In this document: one piece after another, positions 10,200 to 21,649 of the stretch
Numbering within the stretch: position 1 is the first letter of the stretch
How the letters are laid out: the number at the start of each line of letters is the position of its first letter
DNA from: Lumbricus terrestris
Lineage: Eukaryota; Annelida; Clitellata; Crassiclitellata; Lumbricidae
NCBI GenBank assembly: GCA_949752735.1
Contig: OX457037.1
Location: 62,933,186 to 62,997,185 of the forward strand
Direction of reading: 5' to 3'
Length of the DNA stretch: 64,000 nucleotides
Notes under the pieces: generated by a model
Seen by the model: the letters and a program-made list of their open reading frames with translations, nothing else
The model's database searches: none
Told to the model about the DNA's origin: nothing
Program-made: the position numbers and the translations under genes

Positions 10200-10760
10200 A
10201 TCTAACATGCAATAGTTGCAATACTATAATAATGTTGCGCACATTGTGCAACAGATTGATAATTAATTAATGGGCACAGATCACTAATAAACAATGTTAA
10301 ACATAAAACAATAGGCTATACATAAAATTCTAACAAGCAAAAACTTTAATACATTTAAAAAAGAATTTTAAAATATTTCTTATAACTTCATATTAAAGCA
10401 GCTAATTTGCGTATTTTCCACGATAATTTAAGTGTAAATTGAAGTAACTAAATCCCACTGCAGACAGATTTTATACTTATATTTCGACTTTTCACATGAA
10501 AATGTACTATTTTATCCCTAACCTCTTTTGAAATATTGAATTTAAATTTTTTTGACACACCCTACTATGCCACAGGCCTACTACTTACAGCTCTACGAAT
10601 TTGTTTTTTACGCTGTATAGGTGAAGTTAAGGATTGCAACTGAACCTGATTATGCATTAAAATTCAGCCTTTGATATAATTAGCCTACATAGATAGATCT
10701 ATGGGAAAAATGTCTTAAGCCTGATTTAGACTGAGTTTCATAAAAGATAATTTGATTTCA
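10200..10760. other. AT-rich region upstream of BTB exon; no gene seen
   Basis: AT-rich sequence, presumably intron of the BTB-BACK gene. No other feature is supported. Confidence 0.4.
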
Positions 10761-10761
10761 A

Positions 10762-11706
10762 ATGTATAAAACTTTCAGTTCTTCAGACTCCGATGATAAG
10801 CAATTCCTGTGTCACGGATGCATCGTGGCCGCCTGCAGTCCATACCTGTGCCAGAAACTGTGGGAGGAAAACACACCAGCGAACAGCGGTCGCCTCAATC
10901 TCATTCTATCCGCTGAGATCCGCAGCCAGGGCCTGGCGCCCATCCTCGACTATATCTACGAGGCCAAACTGACCGTCTCGTTGGAGAACGTCGACGCTGT
11001 GCTGTCTGCGTCCTGCTTCCTGCGATGTCCTTCGGTGGTCAACGCTTGTGTGAACTTCATCAAGAAGCGACTGTCTCCGTCAAACGTCATCACTTACGAA
11101 ACGATGACCCGAGATCTGATGAGACGATGCAACTGGAAGAGTCTGCAGCAACTGAACCAGATGACGAAGCAAGTCGTCTGCGCCAACATCGAGAAGGTTC
11201 TGACCTCTGCGGCCTTTGCCCTTCAACTGACCAAGGACGTTATACTTGGGTACCTGGCCGCCAGTGATATGACGAAGCTCACCATAGAGGCCGTTCTGTC
11301 CGCCCTTCTGCGCTGGAGGGCAGCGGCGCCTGGTAGAGACAGACAGTTTGCCCATCTAGTGGCCATTGCTTGCCATCTGCTTGATAAGGAAGGAATGACC
11401 AAAGAGTTTGCTCTCTTCCAACAGCTCCAAGGAAACGTTAATGGTCTCAGTAGACTAAATACTCCCATCAACTCAACTTCACAGCATCCTAACAAAACCG
11501 TCTCAGCAGACTTAACCAGTTCCATGTCATCTAATCAAACAACTGTGGGTGCACCGACTGCGGACAGATCCAGCACAGCCAACCAAACCAGTCTCACTGC
11601 ATTGAATCCAGCCATAGCTCAGCACACTCCACCAAACATCTTTTCTTTTCAAAATCTCAACATCAGGAATGTAAGACCTGGAAACTCCACCAACCCTAAT
11701 CCATGA
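10762..11706 (+). CDS. BTB-BACK domain protein, 3' exon
   Basis: The open frame encodes 314 aa. Residues about 12-95 match the second half of a BTB/POZ domain (FLCHGCIVAACSPYL corresponds to the usual HR-VLAA-SPYF). Residues about 100-215 fit a BACK domain (LMRRCNWKSLQQLNQM, then a helical repeat). The tail from about 225 is Ser/Thr/Asn-rich, with no Kelch repeats. BTB-BACK proteins usually act as dimeric adaptors for cullin-3 ubiquitin ligases. The N-terminal half of the BTB fold is missing, and an acceptor-like CTTTCAG sits at 10783-10789, just inside the frame. The true exon therefore probably starts near 10790, the first ATG is intronic, and upstream exons lie elsewhere. An AATAAA is at 11862-11867. 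No internal stop is seen. Confidence 0.8.
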   Translation: MYKTFSSSDSDDKQFLCHGCIVAACSPYLCQKLWEENTPANSGRLNLILSAEIRSQGLAPILDYIYEAKLTVSLENVDAVLSASCFLRCPSVVNACVNFIKKRLSPSNVITYETMTRDLMRRCNWKSLQQLNQMTKQVVCANIEKVLTSAAFALQLTKDVILGYLAASDMTKLTIEAVLSALLRWRAAAPGRDRQFAHLVAIACHLLDKEGMTKEFALFQQLQGNVNGLSRLNTPINSTSQHPNKTVSADLTSSMSSNQTTVGAPTADRSSTANQTSLTALNPAIAQHTPPNIFSFQNLNIRNVRPGNSTNPNP

Positions 11707-11861
11707 GAATGAATCAGTTCTGGAATCTTTTCCAGATGAGCCATGTGAGCTCTGGGAAACAAGAATTGACACTAAGTTACACTTTATCAAATTGGAGAGC
11801 GTTTACTTACATAACCGAGAGAAGGCCTACGCTATATAGGATATAACGATTTTCGAAGTAT

Positions 11862-11867
11862 AATAAA
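11862..11867 (+). promoter_or_regulatory. Candidate polyadenylation signal
   Basis: Canonical AATAAA about 155 bp after the BTB-BACK stop codon. No downstream GU-rich element was verified. Confidence 0.45.
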
Positions 11868-11869
11868 TC

Positions 11870-13720
11870 TCTGCGTTATAGATTATCGTTTACATTTTAG
11901 ACACGGCAATTGTTCGCGTTAATGCTCGGTATTTGGTTTATTGTCAGTTAGAAAACATGTTAGGCTACATGTTACTCTGATGGAATCCATTCGCACGGTT
12001 CTTACTGCAATGCAGGCGACTGAAAATTATGAGGCGACAACTGAAACGTTCGACTCGTATAAAACTAGTACCAGGTAGAATTAATCTTAACAATGGCTGT
12101 CATCTTCAGAGTTGAGAATTGTAAAAAAATGGGGTCAGACCTTAATCCACGTTGATTAGAAGCGTGCAAAGTAGACTTCATTGTATATGGCCCTCAGTAA
12201 GACTGGGGAGGGGGTTATGCGTTGTATTTGAAATGTGATTTCTCGTATGAGTTCAAACGGCGAATTATAGCGCGGTTCTATAGAATTGGGTATAGGCCTA
12301 TCTAGGCCCACTCAGTCGTAAATCACGCATTTAAGCACGTCACCCCATTAACGCAACAGCTTGGTAATTTAGGTCCTATACCATTCAACAGCAAATTTAT
12401 GTATTTATATTGAACACGACCTAATCTATGCATCGAGAAGCTCCGGGAAAAGGTTTTTTAAGGTTATTTTTCCGTTTAAGTAAGAACAAATAGCAAAAAA
12501 ACAGAGTTTCCGGCCATAACCCCCCCCATGAAAAATTCCTGGCTACGCCACTGAATCTATGATACGTTGATGAATGCCACACAGGGCCGGGTTTCTAGAC
12601 TATATAGTTGGTCATCAATAATTATGGGATTATGGGTGCCACAGAAATCCAGTTTATACGTAGACCTAGCCTCCTAGGCCGCATATGCAGGCATAGTCAA
12701 GATGGTGAATCATTTGGTGGTGGTTGACGTAGGCCTACTTCAAACCAGAACTGAATGCAATTCAATCAATTTAAGTGCTAAACACTAATCACAATTTGGT
12801 TAGTCTTCAGAATTAGCCTACAACAACGAGTCTGGCCTATTTATTTAAAATTTTTAAAATAAGGCAATTTCTCACTATTCCCCTTTTTACTGTAATTAAT
12901 ATTGTCCCTCGATGTTATTGTGAGATAAGTTGTACAGATTTCATGATGGTGATTAGAATAAAATGTGAATTTGTTTGAAGCGTCAATAACTCAGAGATAA
13001 GTAGGGTATACGTCATTTATGACGAAAATCGAGGTGAGAGCAGATAATGAGTAGGATATGAATTGGGATAATTATTTCCTTGACATAGCGCTCTAATTAT
13101 TTTAGAGCTAAAACTTGCACAGATATTAAGCGAAATCGAAGGTGAGCTCATTGTCTGGAGTTACGGGATATGTCTTGACAGTAGGCTACTGTTGTTAGCG
13201 GAAAATCAATGCAAACTAAGTCGATGCTGGAATAAGTAGGCCTAAGTAGTGAAAGAACGCAGTTTTTAGTGTGATCAAACTACGATTTGCTCAGGTTTAT
13301 CTGTTTCTATACAGAAACCGTTGAAACAGAAAAGTAGGTCTATGCCATCAGAGAGAGGCTCTCAAGTTTAGCTATAGAGATAAGCTCTACAAGTTTGGCC
13401 TACCTCGCCAGACCGCTCGGTGAGTAACAGATCAGTGCAAACTATGCGTAAGCATATTATAGCCGGTGTCGCATGACAGAATCTCCCCAAAAAGTATCCC
13501 ACCTGAGACTTTATTTCGAAATAGATTCCCCTCCCGGCGAATCTGTTCCAGAATAAATTACCCCGGAGACTATGGCCTGTTCTGAAATAAAGTCTCGCGG
13601 CGTGAAATGGGCCACAATCACCTAAAATTTACAGATGAGCAGGCTATAGGGTATTAGGCCTACTGTTAGTTTACGTTGCTAAATTATTCTTTCTAACTCA
13701 AAGGACAAAATCAGAAGTGC
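11870..13720. other. No gene recognised; isolated hAT end
   Basis: Non-coding DNA with several TAGGCCTA-like octamers. The only element trace is ATTCCTGGCTACGCCACTG at 12535-12553. This is the right end of the CAGTGGCGTAGCC hAT family; no left end is visible upstream. Confidence 0.5.
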
Positions 13721-14050
13721 GTTGGCCTACTATAAAAACTCCGATTTCTATAGCCTAATATGAACACTTTAAAACAGGGCTTCTTGCCCTCACACAGTCT
13801 TGTAATTCCGCGTTCTGACATTCTCCAAAGAAAAGATTGCTAAATGCTCTACACCGGTATTATTGACGAACAATCCCGTGACGAATCGTCCACGTGACGA
13901 ATCGTCCGCTTGACGAACAGTCCATTCCATGACGATTCGTCCTTTGATGAAACGTCCGCATGCCGCAGAGCCCAGAGGGATGTGGCGAAAACAGCAGAAC
14001 TGAAATCCATTAATATCAACGAATTGAAGCGCTTTCAAGTAGCTTTATAA
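13721..14050. repeat. GACGA-TCGTC palindrome repeat, copy 1
   Basis: Aligns with 43410-43732 over its length (shared GGGCTTCTT, ACATTCTCCAAAGAAAAGATT, ATCCATTAATATCAACGAATT in part). Between 13868 and 13950 it carries repeated units such as GTGACGAATCGTCC and TTGACGAACAGTCC, each containing a near-palindrome. It is interrupted at CTTTATAA by the hAT element that follows and resumes briefly at 15024-15033. Confidence 0.7.
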
Positions 14051-15023
14051 CAGCGGCGCCCGCAGACGTACGCACGTACACAAGTGCGTACAGCGCGATG
14101 GCTAAAAATTTTTTTTTGGCTGATGACTAAAAAAAAGTTCATCAGTTTTTTCGGCGGATGGAAAAGGTATGTTTTTGGGGAAATTTTTGGCTGATGACTA
14201 AAAAAAAAGTTCATCAGTTTTTTCGGCGGATGGAAAAGGTATGTTTTTGAGAAATTTTTGGCTGATGACTAAAAAAAAAATCTCATCAGTTTTTTCGGCG
14301 GATGGAAAAGGTATGTTTTGGGGAAATTTTTGGCTGATGACTAAAAAAAAGATCATCAGTTTTTTCGGCGGATGGAAAAGGTATGTTTTTGGGGAAATTT
14401 TTGGCTGATGACTAAAAAAAAAAGTTCATCAGTTTTTTCGGCGGATGGAAAAGGTATGTTTTTGGGAAATTTTTGGCTGATGACTAAAAAAAAATCTCAT
14501 CAGTTTTTTTCGCCGGATGGAAAAGGTATGTTTTTGGAAAAATTTTCGCTGATGACTAAAAAAAGATCATCAGTTTTTTCGGCGGATGGAAAAGGTATGT
14601 TTTTGGGAAATTTTTGGCTGATGACTAAAAAAAAAAGATCATCAGTTTTTTCGCCGGATGGAAAAGGTATGTTTTTGGGAAATTTTTGGCTGATGACTAA
14701 AAAAAAGATCATCAGTTTTTTCGGCGGATGGAAAAGGTATGTTTTTGGGAAATATTTGGCTGATGACTAAAAAAAAAAGATCATCAGTTTTTTCGGCGGA
14801 TGGAAAAGGTATGTTTTTGGGGAAATTTTTGGCTGATGACTAAAAAAAAAGTTCATCAGTTTTTTCGGCGGATGGAAAAGGTATGTTTTTGGGAAATTTT
14901 TGGCTGATGACTAAAAAAAAAGATCATCAGCTTTTTCGGCGACTTTGACGAAAATTTTTTCCCTGTTCCCGCTCCATCGAAAATTTCTGTGCGTACAAGA
15001 AAAAAATCCTGCTGGCGCCGCTG
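14051..15023. mobile_element. hAT-type element carrying a minisatellite
   Basis: 973 bp with ends CAGCGGCGCCCGCAG and CTGCTGGCGCCGCTG and a perfect 8-bp duplication CTTTATAA (14043-14050 and 15024-15031). The paralogous repeat at 43410-43740 has AGCTTTATAATATA uninterrupted. That is a direct empty-site control for this insertion. The interior is almost entirely the 72-bp array. No transposase is present. Confidence 0.88.
14110..14945. repeat. 72-bp minisatellite, about 11.5 units
   Basis: The block GATGGAAAAGGTATG recurs at about 14157, 14229, 14301, 14371, 14443, 14515, 14585, 14657, 14727, 14799 and 14871, giving periods of 70-72 bp. Each unit has a poly-A run of variable length, then TCATCAGTTTTTTCGGCG. 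Because 72 is a multiple of 3, repetitive ORFs appear on both strands. The poly-A length changes break them, so they are not genes. Confidence 0.92.
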
Positions 15024-15043
15024 CTTTATAATATACACCGTCA

Positions 15044-16169
15044 TGGGCGCCGACTGTGCGAGGCCCGTGAGTGCTCAGCACCACCAGAAATTGGCCATGC
15101 GAGGCCCTCCTATGCATGGGCACCACCAGAAATCAGCCGGCAAGATATGCTTTTAAGATATTATTTCTCTGTTGGGATTGCTTATCTATAAAAGAATTCC
15201 ATCTTTTATATACTTTTTAACATATCAGTTAGTGTACCCAACAATTACTCCAGTTTTACGCCAACGGTAGTCTTAGCTCTATTGGTCTTCAGCAGATCAG
15301 CGAACACGAGGAAACTCCGAAATCCTGCATTATTCGATCCGCTTCCGTCATTTTTGTTATTACGGACGAAGGCGACGATTTGAATGACATTGTTTCTTTA
15401 GGCCTATATTGTACATGCTCAATATTAATGTTCATCACTGCTCGAGAGTCCCCTACCAGCATCATAAAATCGAGATAGCGTACTGTTTTGTCTGCGTTAA
15501 CAAATCAGCCTTGACTAAATTGTCTTTCAAAACCATTTGACAGACTATTTGAAACTATTCCACAGTGTATTGGCTCACTAAATAGTGTCTGATTGTTTGA
15601 TTTCTTGTGCAAAATTTGAGTCTGTTGACCTAATTATGGAGAGTGCTAAAAGACACCCATGCTGACGAAGATTGTGCTTTTCTTCTGTGTGAATTCCAAG
15701 AGAAGCACATGAAGTACAAAGAATGATAAAAAATTTAAATTGGTAAGAACATTTATTGAAGTCTTAAATCATGTCTTTAAGCAATGAATAATAGGAAATT
15801 TGGTGAGATAATAACTTAAAATGCCACAATTTCAATGTGGAATTTTTTTAATCGAATAATGACTAGGATGTCATGAGGTTAAAAATAGCCTAAGATGCTA
15901 CCGTCGCAGTGTGGCAATAAAAAATTCGAAAATGGGGAGCAGCACATTCCCTCCCCTAGCCCTTTCCCTGCTCGGCGCTGTGCTTCTCGGCGATCATCCT
16001 TGGCCGCGAGTTCGTCCCTTAATACCAGGACCAAGTTTCCGCCTATGAGCAGTGGCAATTTTAATAAGTCTTCTATCAAAAAGGGGTAAAAAAAAATCGC
16101 GCGCTCACGCGCGCATATTTTCACTGTCCTTTGGGCACTCACACTCTTCGATTCAACTCGGCGCCTATG
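15044..16169. mobile_element. Candidate element with GGCGCCGA ends
   Basis: Left TGGGCGCCGACT and right ACTCGGCGCCTA look like imperfect inverted ends. The flanks TACACCGTCA (15034-15043) and TACACCGTGA (16170-16179) look like an imperfect target duplication. The interior is non-coding; open frames near 15895-16217 lack any domain. It would be a second insertion right next to the hAT element at 14051-15023. Confidence 0.4.
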
Positions 16170-16291
16170 TACACCGTGATGCATAAAAAACAAAGCTCCC
16201 AGAAAATTTTTTATCATTTAAACAATATTCAAGCAATGTCAATGAAATTCAGGAGAATTATAGCTAAATAGCAGGCAATATAAAAAGATTA

Positions 16292-16525
16292 TCAGTTTGT
16301 ACTCAAACTGTCCGCCTTTAGCTTCTACGCATGCGCGAAGTCGCTTGCGCCATTCACGCACCGCCTAGTCAATAAATTCGCTGTTCAAGATCGTTCCAAG
16401 TTTGCATAATTCGCTTACGAAGATCTTCAACATCAGGACCTTTGTTTTGTACACCATTTCCTGCGTGCATCCCCATATTTTATAATCGACGTGATTCAGA
16501 TCTGGGCTGTTAGGGGCCATAGTGT
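16292..16525 (-). pseudogene. Mariner transposase C-terminal relic
   Basis: The minus strand reads MAPNSPDLNHVDYKIWG, then after a frameshift DVEDLRKRIMQTWNDLEQR, then AVREWRKRLRACVEAKGG and FEYKL. This is the end of a mariner transposase, including the third catalytic D of the DDD triad (VDY). A stop and a frameshift make it dead. It is not a copy of the element at 5037-6107, because its sequence differs throughout. Confidence 0.85.
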
Positions 16526-16559
16526 AGGAATTATGAAGTCAGAAGTTTCATTCGTCAGA

Positions 16560-16865
16560 AGTGCAACCGTTTCTCGAGCTCTGTCTCCCCACAGGTCTTT
16601 CACTCAAAACTGAAAACATTGCTCTTTCAAAAATCCTATCCTGATTCTTCCTCTTCTCCTCACATCCCCCGCCACTTCAATTCTAAACATCACCCACCTT
16701 AGCCGTCCATCTATCTGCCTGCCTGACTCTCCGGACTTGACCCGCTGCCTATCGATTTTGTTTTGATTGAGCGCCTGTGAATAAGCTGGTTCCCGCGACT
16801 TGGCTTTTGTGGGCGCTGTAGAAGTCTCGAGATTACGATTACGATTACGATTACTCTGTGCGCTA
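16560..16865 (+). pseudogene. LINE ORF2 end with ATTACG tail
   Basis: Reads FHSKLKTLLFQKSYP, typical of the last residues of LINE ORF2 (F-K-x-x-LKT-LF). A 3' untranslated part with the R3 block follows (AATAAGCTGGTTCCCG) and ends in tandem ATTACG units at 16831-16855. This ties the dispersed R3 repeats to a LINE 3' end. Confidence 0.6.
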
Positions 16866-18011
16866 GAGTAGGCCTACCACCTTGCTGGAAAATGTAAAAT
16901 TCAGAGTTCTCGAATTTCAGGTCGACATCTCTGTAGTGCTGACCGTTGATTCTTACCCCCGGTTTATGAAAGTGAACTGACGTGCGCCCCAGAGAAGAAA
17001 CATGCACCGTCATAGGGTTGCCAGGCGTCCGGTAATGAACCGGACAGTCCGGTATTTACACAAACTGTCCGGTCAGAAATTCCAGACATTACCGGACATG
17101 GCTGTGTCCGGTAAATTATTATTGCCAGCAACAAGTGCATTTGGGAGTGTATATAGTTTCTTGGGGCCATGAAAATATCTGCTGACGATTTTCCCGCGTA
17201 TAATGTATTGCCTTGTGAAACAAAGCCAAATTTATAGCGAAATGACGGCGTCGTTAAATAAACTATCATAACAGAGCCAAATTATATGATGCACGGATCA
17301 TGCTAGCCTGTATACCTTGTGCGTATAAAGTTGGAGGCTGGATTCATAGTTCAAATAATAGTTGAACCGAATCTCCGTATTTAGGCCGTGTCTCTGTATG
17401 TCTGTTTGCTCGTCTGTCTGTCTCTATCTGCACAAACGATCTCTCCCTCTCTGTCTGTCTATCTCTCTCTTTTCCCTTAAGGCTTAAACACCGACGCTTG
17501 TAGGCCTAATCTGTCTGTGCTGATCTTCCTCTCTATCTCTGTCTGTCTATGTCTGACTGTGTCGATCTGCCACTCGATCTTTCTAGCCTGTGTCTTAACC
17601 CCTCCCCACTGATTAATTATATTTGTCAGTACAAAGATTCCCGCCTTAATGATGGATGGCATTTAGCCTTGAATGTCTGTAGTTCAACTGAGGTTATCTA
17701 CAGAATGCTAAAATCGTTAAATGTATTTTTAATATTGTTTAATATCCGAATTCACTCATTCGTTCCGGCGCCAAATTTTCAAATTGGGCACTATAATAAT
17801 TATATAGATCTATATAGGTCTATGAATAATCTTATCCACCCTTCAGATCTATAGGCCTGTACTTGGCTGAGTTTCCAAACGGACGCCTGTATTTAAAAAG
17901 CAAGTTATCTAGGCGTCTGCGGTTTGGCTCACACATTGCAACTTTCAAACAGTCCCCGGCACCGATACTGCCTTTTATATATGTGTGTGTTAATGTATGT
18001 ATGTGTTAATA

Positions 18012-18019
18012 TAATTCAT

Positions 18020-18069
<50 letters not shown>

Positions 18070-18077
18070 ATGAATTA
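18012..18077. repeat. 66-bp perfect AT palindrome
   Basis: TAATTCATATTATAATATAT on the left is mirrored by its reverse complement on the right around an (AT)n centre. It is immediately followed by a GTTGCCCGGGAATTTCGG motif. Confidence 0.85.
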
Positions 18078-18137
18078 CCCAATGTTGCCCGGGAATTTCG
18101 GTTTTTCACTCCCGCCAAGCCTCACCCCACACACACG

Positions 18138-18189
<52 letters not shown>

Positions 18190-18234
18190 TCACACACATA
18201 TACACACACAAACGCACGCACACACACATATATA

Positions 18235-18292
18235 CATCAAGTTACGGGCCATATATATATATATATATATATATATGGCCCGCAACTTGATG
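18235..18292. repeat. 58-bp palindrome with AT centre
   Basis: Arms CATCAAGTTACGGGCCATAT and its reverse complement (one mismatch, A/G) surround an (AT)n core. Confidence 0.85.
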
Positions 18293-18403
18293 GCCATTTA
18301 TTGTCCGGTAATTTCCTGAAGGCCACCTGGCAACCCTACCTACATGCATGCTAGTCTTTATATGCTGACTTTTCGGAGTTTAGCCGCAATAATTAATTTT
18401 TAA

Positions 18404-19042
18404 CCCTCGAGTGCCGACCGGACCCCAGGCCCGTTTTTTCCGGATAACTTTTTAACGGCTATAGATATGCAAAAATGCTTTTAGGTATTCCTAGAGCAAC
18501 CATTTGGGCATCGAATGGTATATTTTGCGTGAGTATTGTCCAACCCTGTACCCCACAACCACATCGTATACTAAGGGTACCGCAAGATTTGCTGCTATTC
18601 CTTCGGTAAATGACGCAAGCAAGCATTATACTGTGTATCATGAGATTTTTACACTATTATTTTGCACCAGGTGGTGCTATTGTGATATAAGATACATCAG
18701 TCGACTGAAAATTCATTTTGGATTACATAGAACTAAATTCTGTTATGATATTCCAATCCCTTCTCAAGATTTTAGCATGAAAACGATAGACTTTCTTCGG
18801 TAAATGACGCAAGCAAGCATAAAATGTGTATCAAGAGATTTTACACTATTATTTTACACCAGGTGGTGTTATTGTGGTATAATATACATCAATCGATTGC
18901 AAATTCATCTGGGAATACGTAGAACTAAATTCTGTAACGATATTCCAATCCCTTCTCAAGATATTACCATGAAAACGCTGGGGTCCGCGCGGACCCCCTT
19001 GGGCCTTCGTGTACCAAAAAATACCTTGGGCACTCGAGTGAT
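18404..19042. mobile_element. piggyBac-like MITE with 194-bp tandem units
   Basis: The left end is TTAA (18400-18403) then CCCTCGAGTGCC. The right end is GGGCACTCGAGTGA then TAAA, an imperfect TTAA partner. Copy B of the duplication has TTTTAAAAGG here with no insert. The interior holds two tandem units (18601-18794 and 18795-18984), each beginning CTTCGGTAAATGACGCAAGC. Confidence 0.65.
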
Positions 19043-19650
19043 AAAAAGTGTTATCTGTGAGTGATACGTTTAATAGGAGTCTGCTTTGTTACCGAGAATC
19101 AATCTAGATTAAAGATGCTCATGCAGCGTAGGTATGCAAAAATTATCAGGTTTAATCTCCTTTATGAACAACATTGATATGTAAAAAATTTGTCTTAAAC
19201 GGGGGCAATAACAAAATGTGAGCTGTATTCAGTGATATTTTCATTAACGATAAGTAAAATTAGAACTGAAAATATTGATTTCCGTTCAGTATAACTTTAA
19301 CTGTAACTGAAATTATTTTGAGAACGAAAACTGAAATAGAACTGAAATTAAGCACAGTGAACTAAAATTAGAATAAAAACGAAAATTAATTTAAGAACGG
19401 AAATTATGAAAAAATTGGAAATTTTAGCACATAGCCGCCTTTCCTAAGTAGCTGAGTTCGCATCTAAAAGGCGCATATACTTTCTGACTCTTAAAATTTT
19501 GGTATCTTTGGCTTAGCATATACTTCCGGGTGCAATTTATTATTATGGTCTTTTGTATTTGAACCTTTTCTGTAAGTTAATAATTTTCAACTTCATGATA
19601 AGAATGTGGTTGTGTGAAAATCACTTTGAATACTGGAGTGCAAATATTTC

Positions 19651-20310
19651 GGTTAAACCGTAGTTTAGGCTGATAAATTATTTACGTTGTCGATATCCCG
19701 TAGTTTAGGCTGATAAATTAAGAAACACCACCAATCATGAATATAGCGCGTCATACAACGCGCTATTCCAATTTCCGAACATTCGCAACCGGAAGTAGCA
19801 ATATAAACTGAAAACGCGAGAAGAAAAAGTGCAGTATATAAATGGAAGCTGGATTGACGAAAAACGCAAGAGAAATGGAAGCTGGATGAAGACATTTTAC
19901 AAGTGAAATGGAAGCTGAATTAACGAAGAAACGTGTAAGTAATGGAAGCTAGATGATGGTTTCTTTTTATATGAAATAGAAGCTGGATTGACGAAAAAAC
20001 GTGTAAGTAATGGAAGCTGGATGAGGGTTTCTTTATATATGAAATAGAAGCTGGATTGACGAAAAAACGTGTAAGTAATGGAAGCTGGATGAAGGTTCTT
20101 CTACAGGTGAAACAGAAGCTGGATTGACGAAAAACGCAAGAGAAATGGAAGCTGGATAAAGGCATTTTATAGTTGAAATGGAAGCTGGATTGAACCTGGC
20201 GGTCCAGAAATTACTTGTATATACTTTTTGCAGCCTCGGATAATGTCCAAATAATTTATCAGCCTAAACTTTTGTACAGATAATTTATCAGCCTAAACTA
20301 CGGTTTAACC
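19651..20310. mobile_element. Nested element with 30-bp perfect TIRs
   Basis: 660 bp. TIRs at 19651-19680 and 20281-20310 (starting GGTTAAACCGTAGTTTAGGC) are perfect inverted repeats. An inner partial repeat of the same end follows on each side (19699-19722 and 20246-20266). The flanking duplication AATATTTC (19643-19650 and 20311-20318) is perfect. It is non-coding apart from an internal minisatellite. Confidence 0.88.
19843..20195. repeat. ~65-70-bp minisatellite in nested element
   Basis: About five units alternating GAAGCTGGATTGACGAAAAA and GTAATGGAAGCTGGATGA. The minus-strand open frames here are products of the repeat. Confidence 0.8.
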
Positions 20311-21649
20311 AATATTTCAATTATGATAACTTCGTGCAGCTTGCTCACTGGGCTAAATGAAAAAAATCATTTATTGGACTGTTTAAATAGGCCTAGGGGA
20401 ACGAAAAGACAAATAGGCCCAGCCTAACCATGCAACGCTTGTACTCTAAAACGGACGTTTCTAGATGTTTCTGGTAAATTTTTCAGCAATTTAATTTGTC
20501 TTCTTCAGTGAATAAGCGCACACAGATTGGTAATAAATAAATTCAAGTTTGGCCCGAAACTTTCATGTGGCTGATTCAAGTCAGTGGCGTCACAATGGAT
20601 AAAGCACAACCGCTGCATAAATGTGTAAAAAAAGAAATGTAATGTGGTCGACCAATTCAATGGAATATGATAGGGGATGTGATTAGTTATTGTAAACATG
20701 TTAGCGGATTGGTGCCATCCAGCAACTAATGCCAATTAAAATTTTCAGGAAATTATACAAACTAGATCTGAAGTTCAAATTGCTTGGTTTTTGTAGTAAA
20801 AATTACGCATAATTATTATTGGAGGGAAAGAAGGCAAGTCTACGGCGGCACTGCCCCACTTGCAGAAGATGCTTAAGCTCTGGTTTTTCAAACTTATAGA
20901 AGAAACAAATTTTTCTGAGTGAGGACTTGTAAGAGGTGCACGAGGAGAATAAACTGTCCGCTAATGTCGGTGAAAATAGGAGGTTCTTTAAAATTAAGAA
21001 GCATATCGATAATGAAAATGTTCGAACTTGGTTTAATTTGAAGCAAGTTCTAGGCCTGTAAAGAAGTAAAACTGAAATTATTTAAATGCAAGAACTGAAT
21101 TGAGAACTGAAATTATTGTAAAAACTGAAATTGAAGTATAACTGAAATTTTTTGAAGAACTGTAATTGAACTAGAACTGAAATTGAGTGCGTGCGAACTG
21201 AAATAGAAGTAAAACGAAAATTATTTACTGAAGTAAAATATCACTGGCTGTATTATTTTAAAAGAGAAAAACACTTCTAAGCATCTACATTGTAACTGCC
21301 GAGCTGAAGTCGCACAGGAGGAGATATATGATCAAGGTAGTGGAAGCTCCCGTCTTCAACTGTGACAGGCAGACCGAAGGCATGGCAAAAAATTTACCTT
21401 GAAATAATCTTGACTCGGTCATATCTTGCCAGTGGCCGCGCATCCAATGTGTCGCTGCAGGTCATTTTACATGCCTGTTTTACTCATGACAATCCTTGAT
21501 TATGATGACTGAGTGGTGATGATGAGTAAACCGTTCTCTCCTCGAAGGCAGGTCCATTGGCTTTAAAGGCACCTGGGGATGAATTGAGTGGTGATATCCA
21601 GCTCCATTCCTCACAGACAACTAGGCCTACATGTATGGATGAGTAACTT

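Larger units (their letters stand above)
17013..18338. mobile_element. hAT-type element, TAGGGTTGCCAGG ends
   Basis: Left end TAGGGTTGCCAGGCGTCCGG and right end CACCTGGCAACCCTA are inverted, with repeated CCGGTAAT/ATTACCGGA motifs inside each end. No clear 8-bp duplication was found, so it may be two fragments or a rearranged copy. The interior is simple sequence: CTGT-rich 17395-17560, (AT)n and (CA)n at 18025-18185, and two long hairpins. No transposase is present. Confidence 0.55.
19230..21246. mobile_element. hAT element, CAGTGATATTTT ends
   Basis: 2017 bp with 12-bp perfect inverted ends (CAGTGATATTTT and AAAATATCACTG) and a perfect 8-bp duplication GCTGTATT (19222-19229 and 21247-21254). 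Copy B lacks it at 49070-49085. Both subterminal zones are rich in the motif AACTGAAAT. No transposase ORF is seen. Another element is nested inside at 19651-20310. Confidence 0.9.

Noticed and set aside
14372..14770. 132-aa protein with 24-residue repeats
   Set aside because: It is the 72-bp minisatellite. Poly-A length changes break the frame between units and both strands are open equally.
14110..14945. CRISPR-like array
   Set aside because: Units are contiguous 72-bp tandem repeats without unique spacers, inside a transposon of an animal genome.
15879..16217. 112-aa minus-strand ORF and its plus-strand overlap
   Set aside because: No domain, low complexity, and it lies inside a probable non-coding element.
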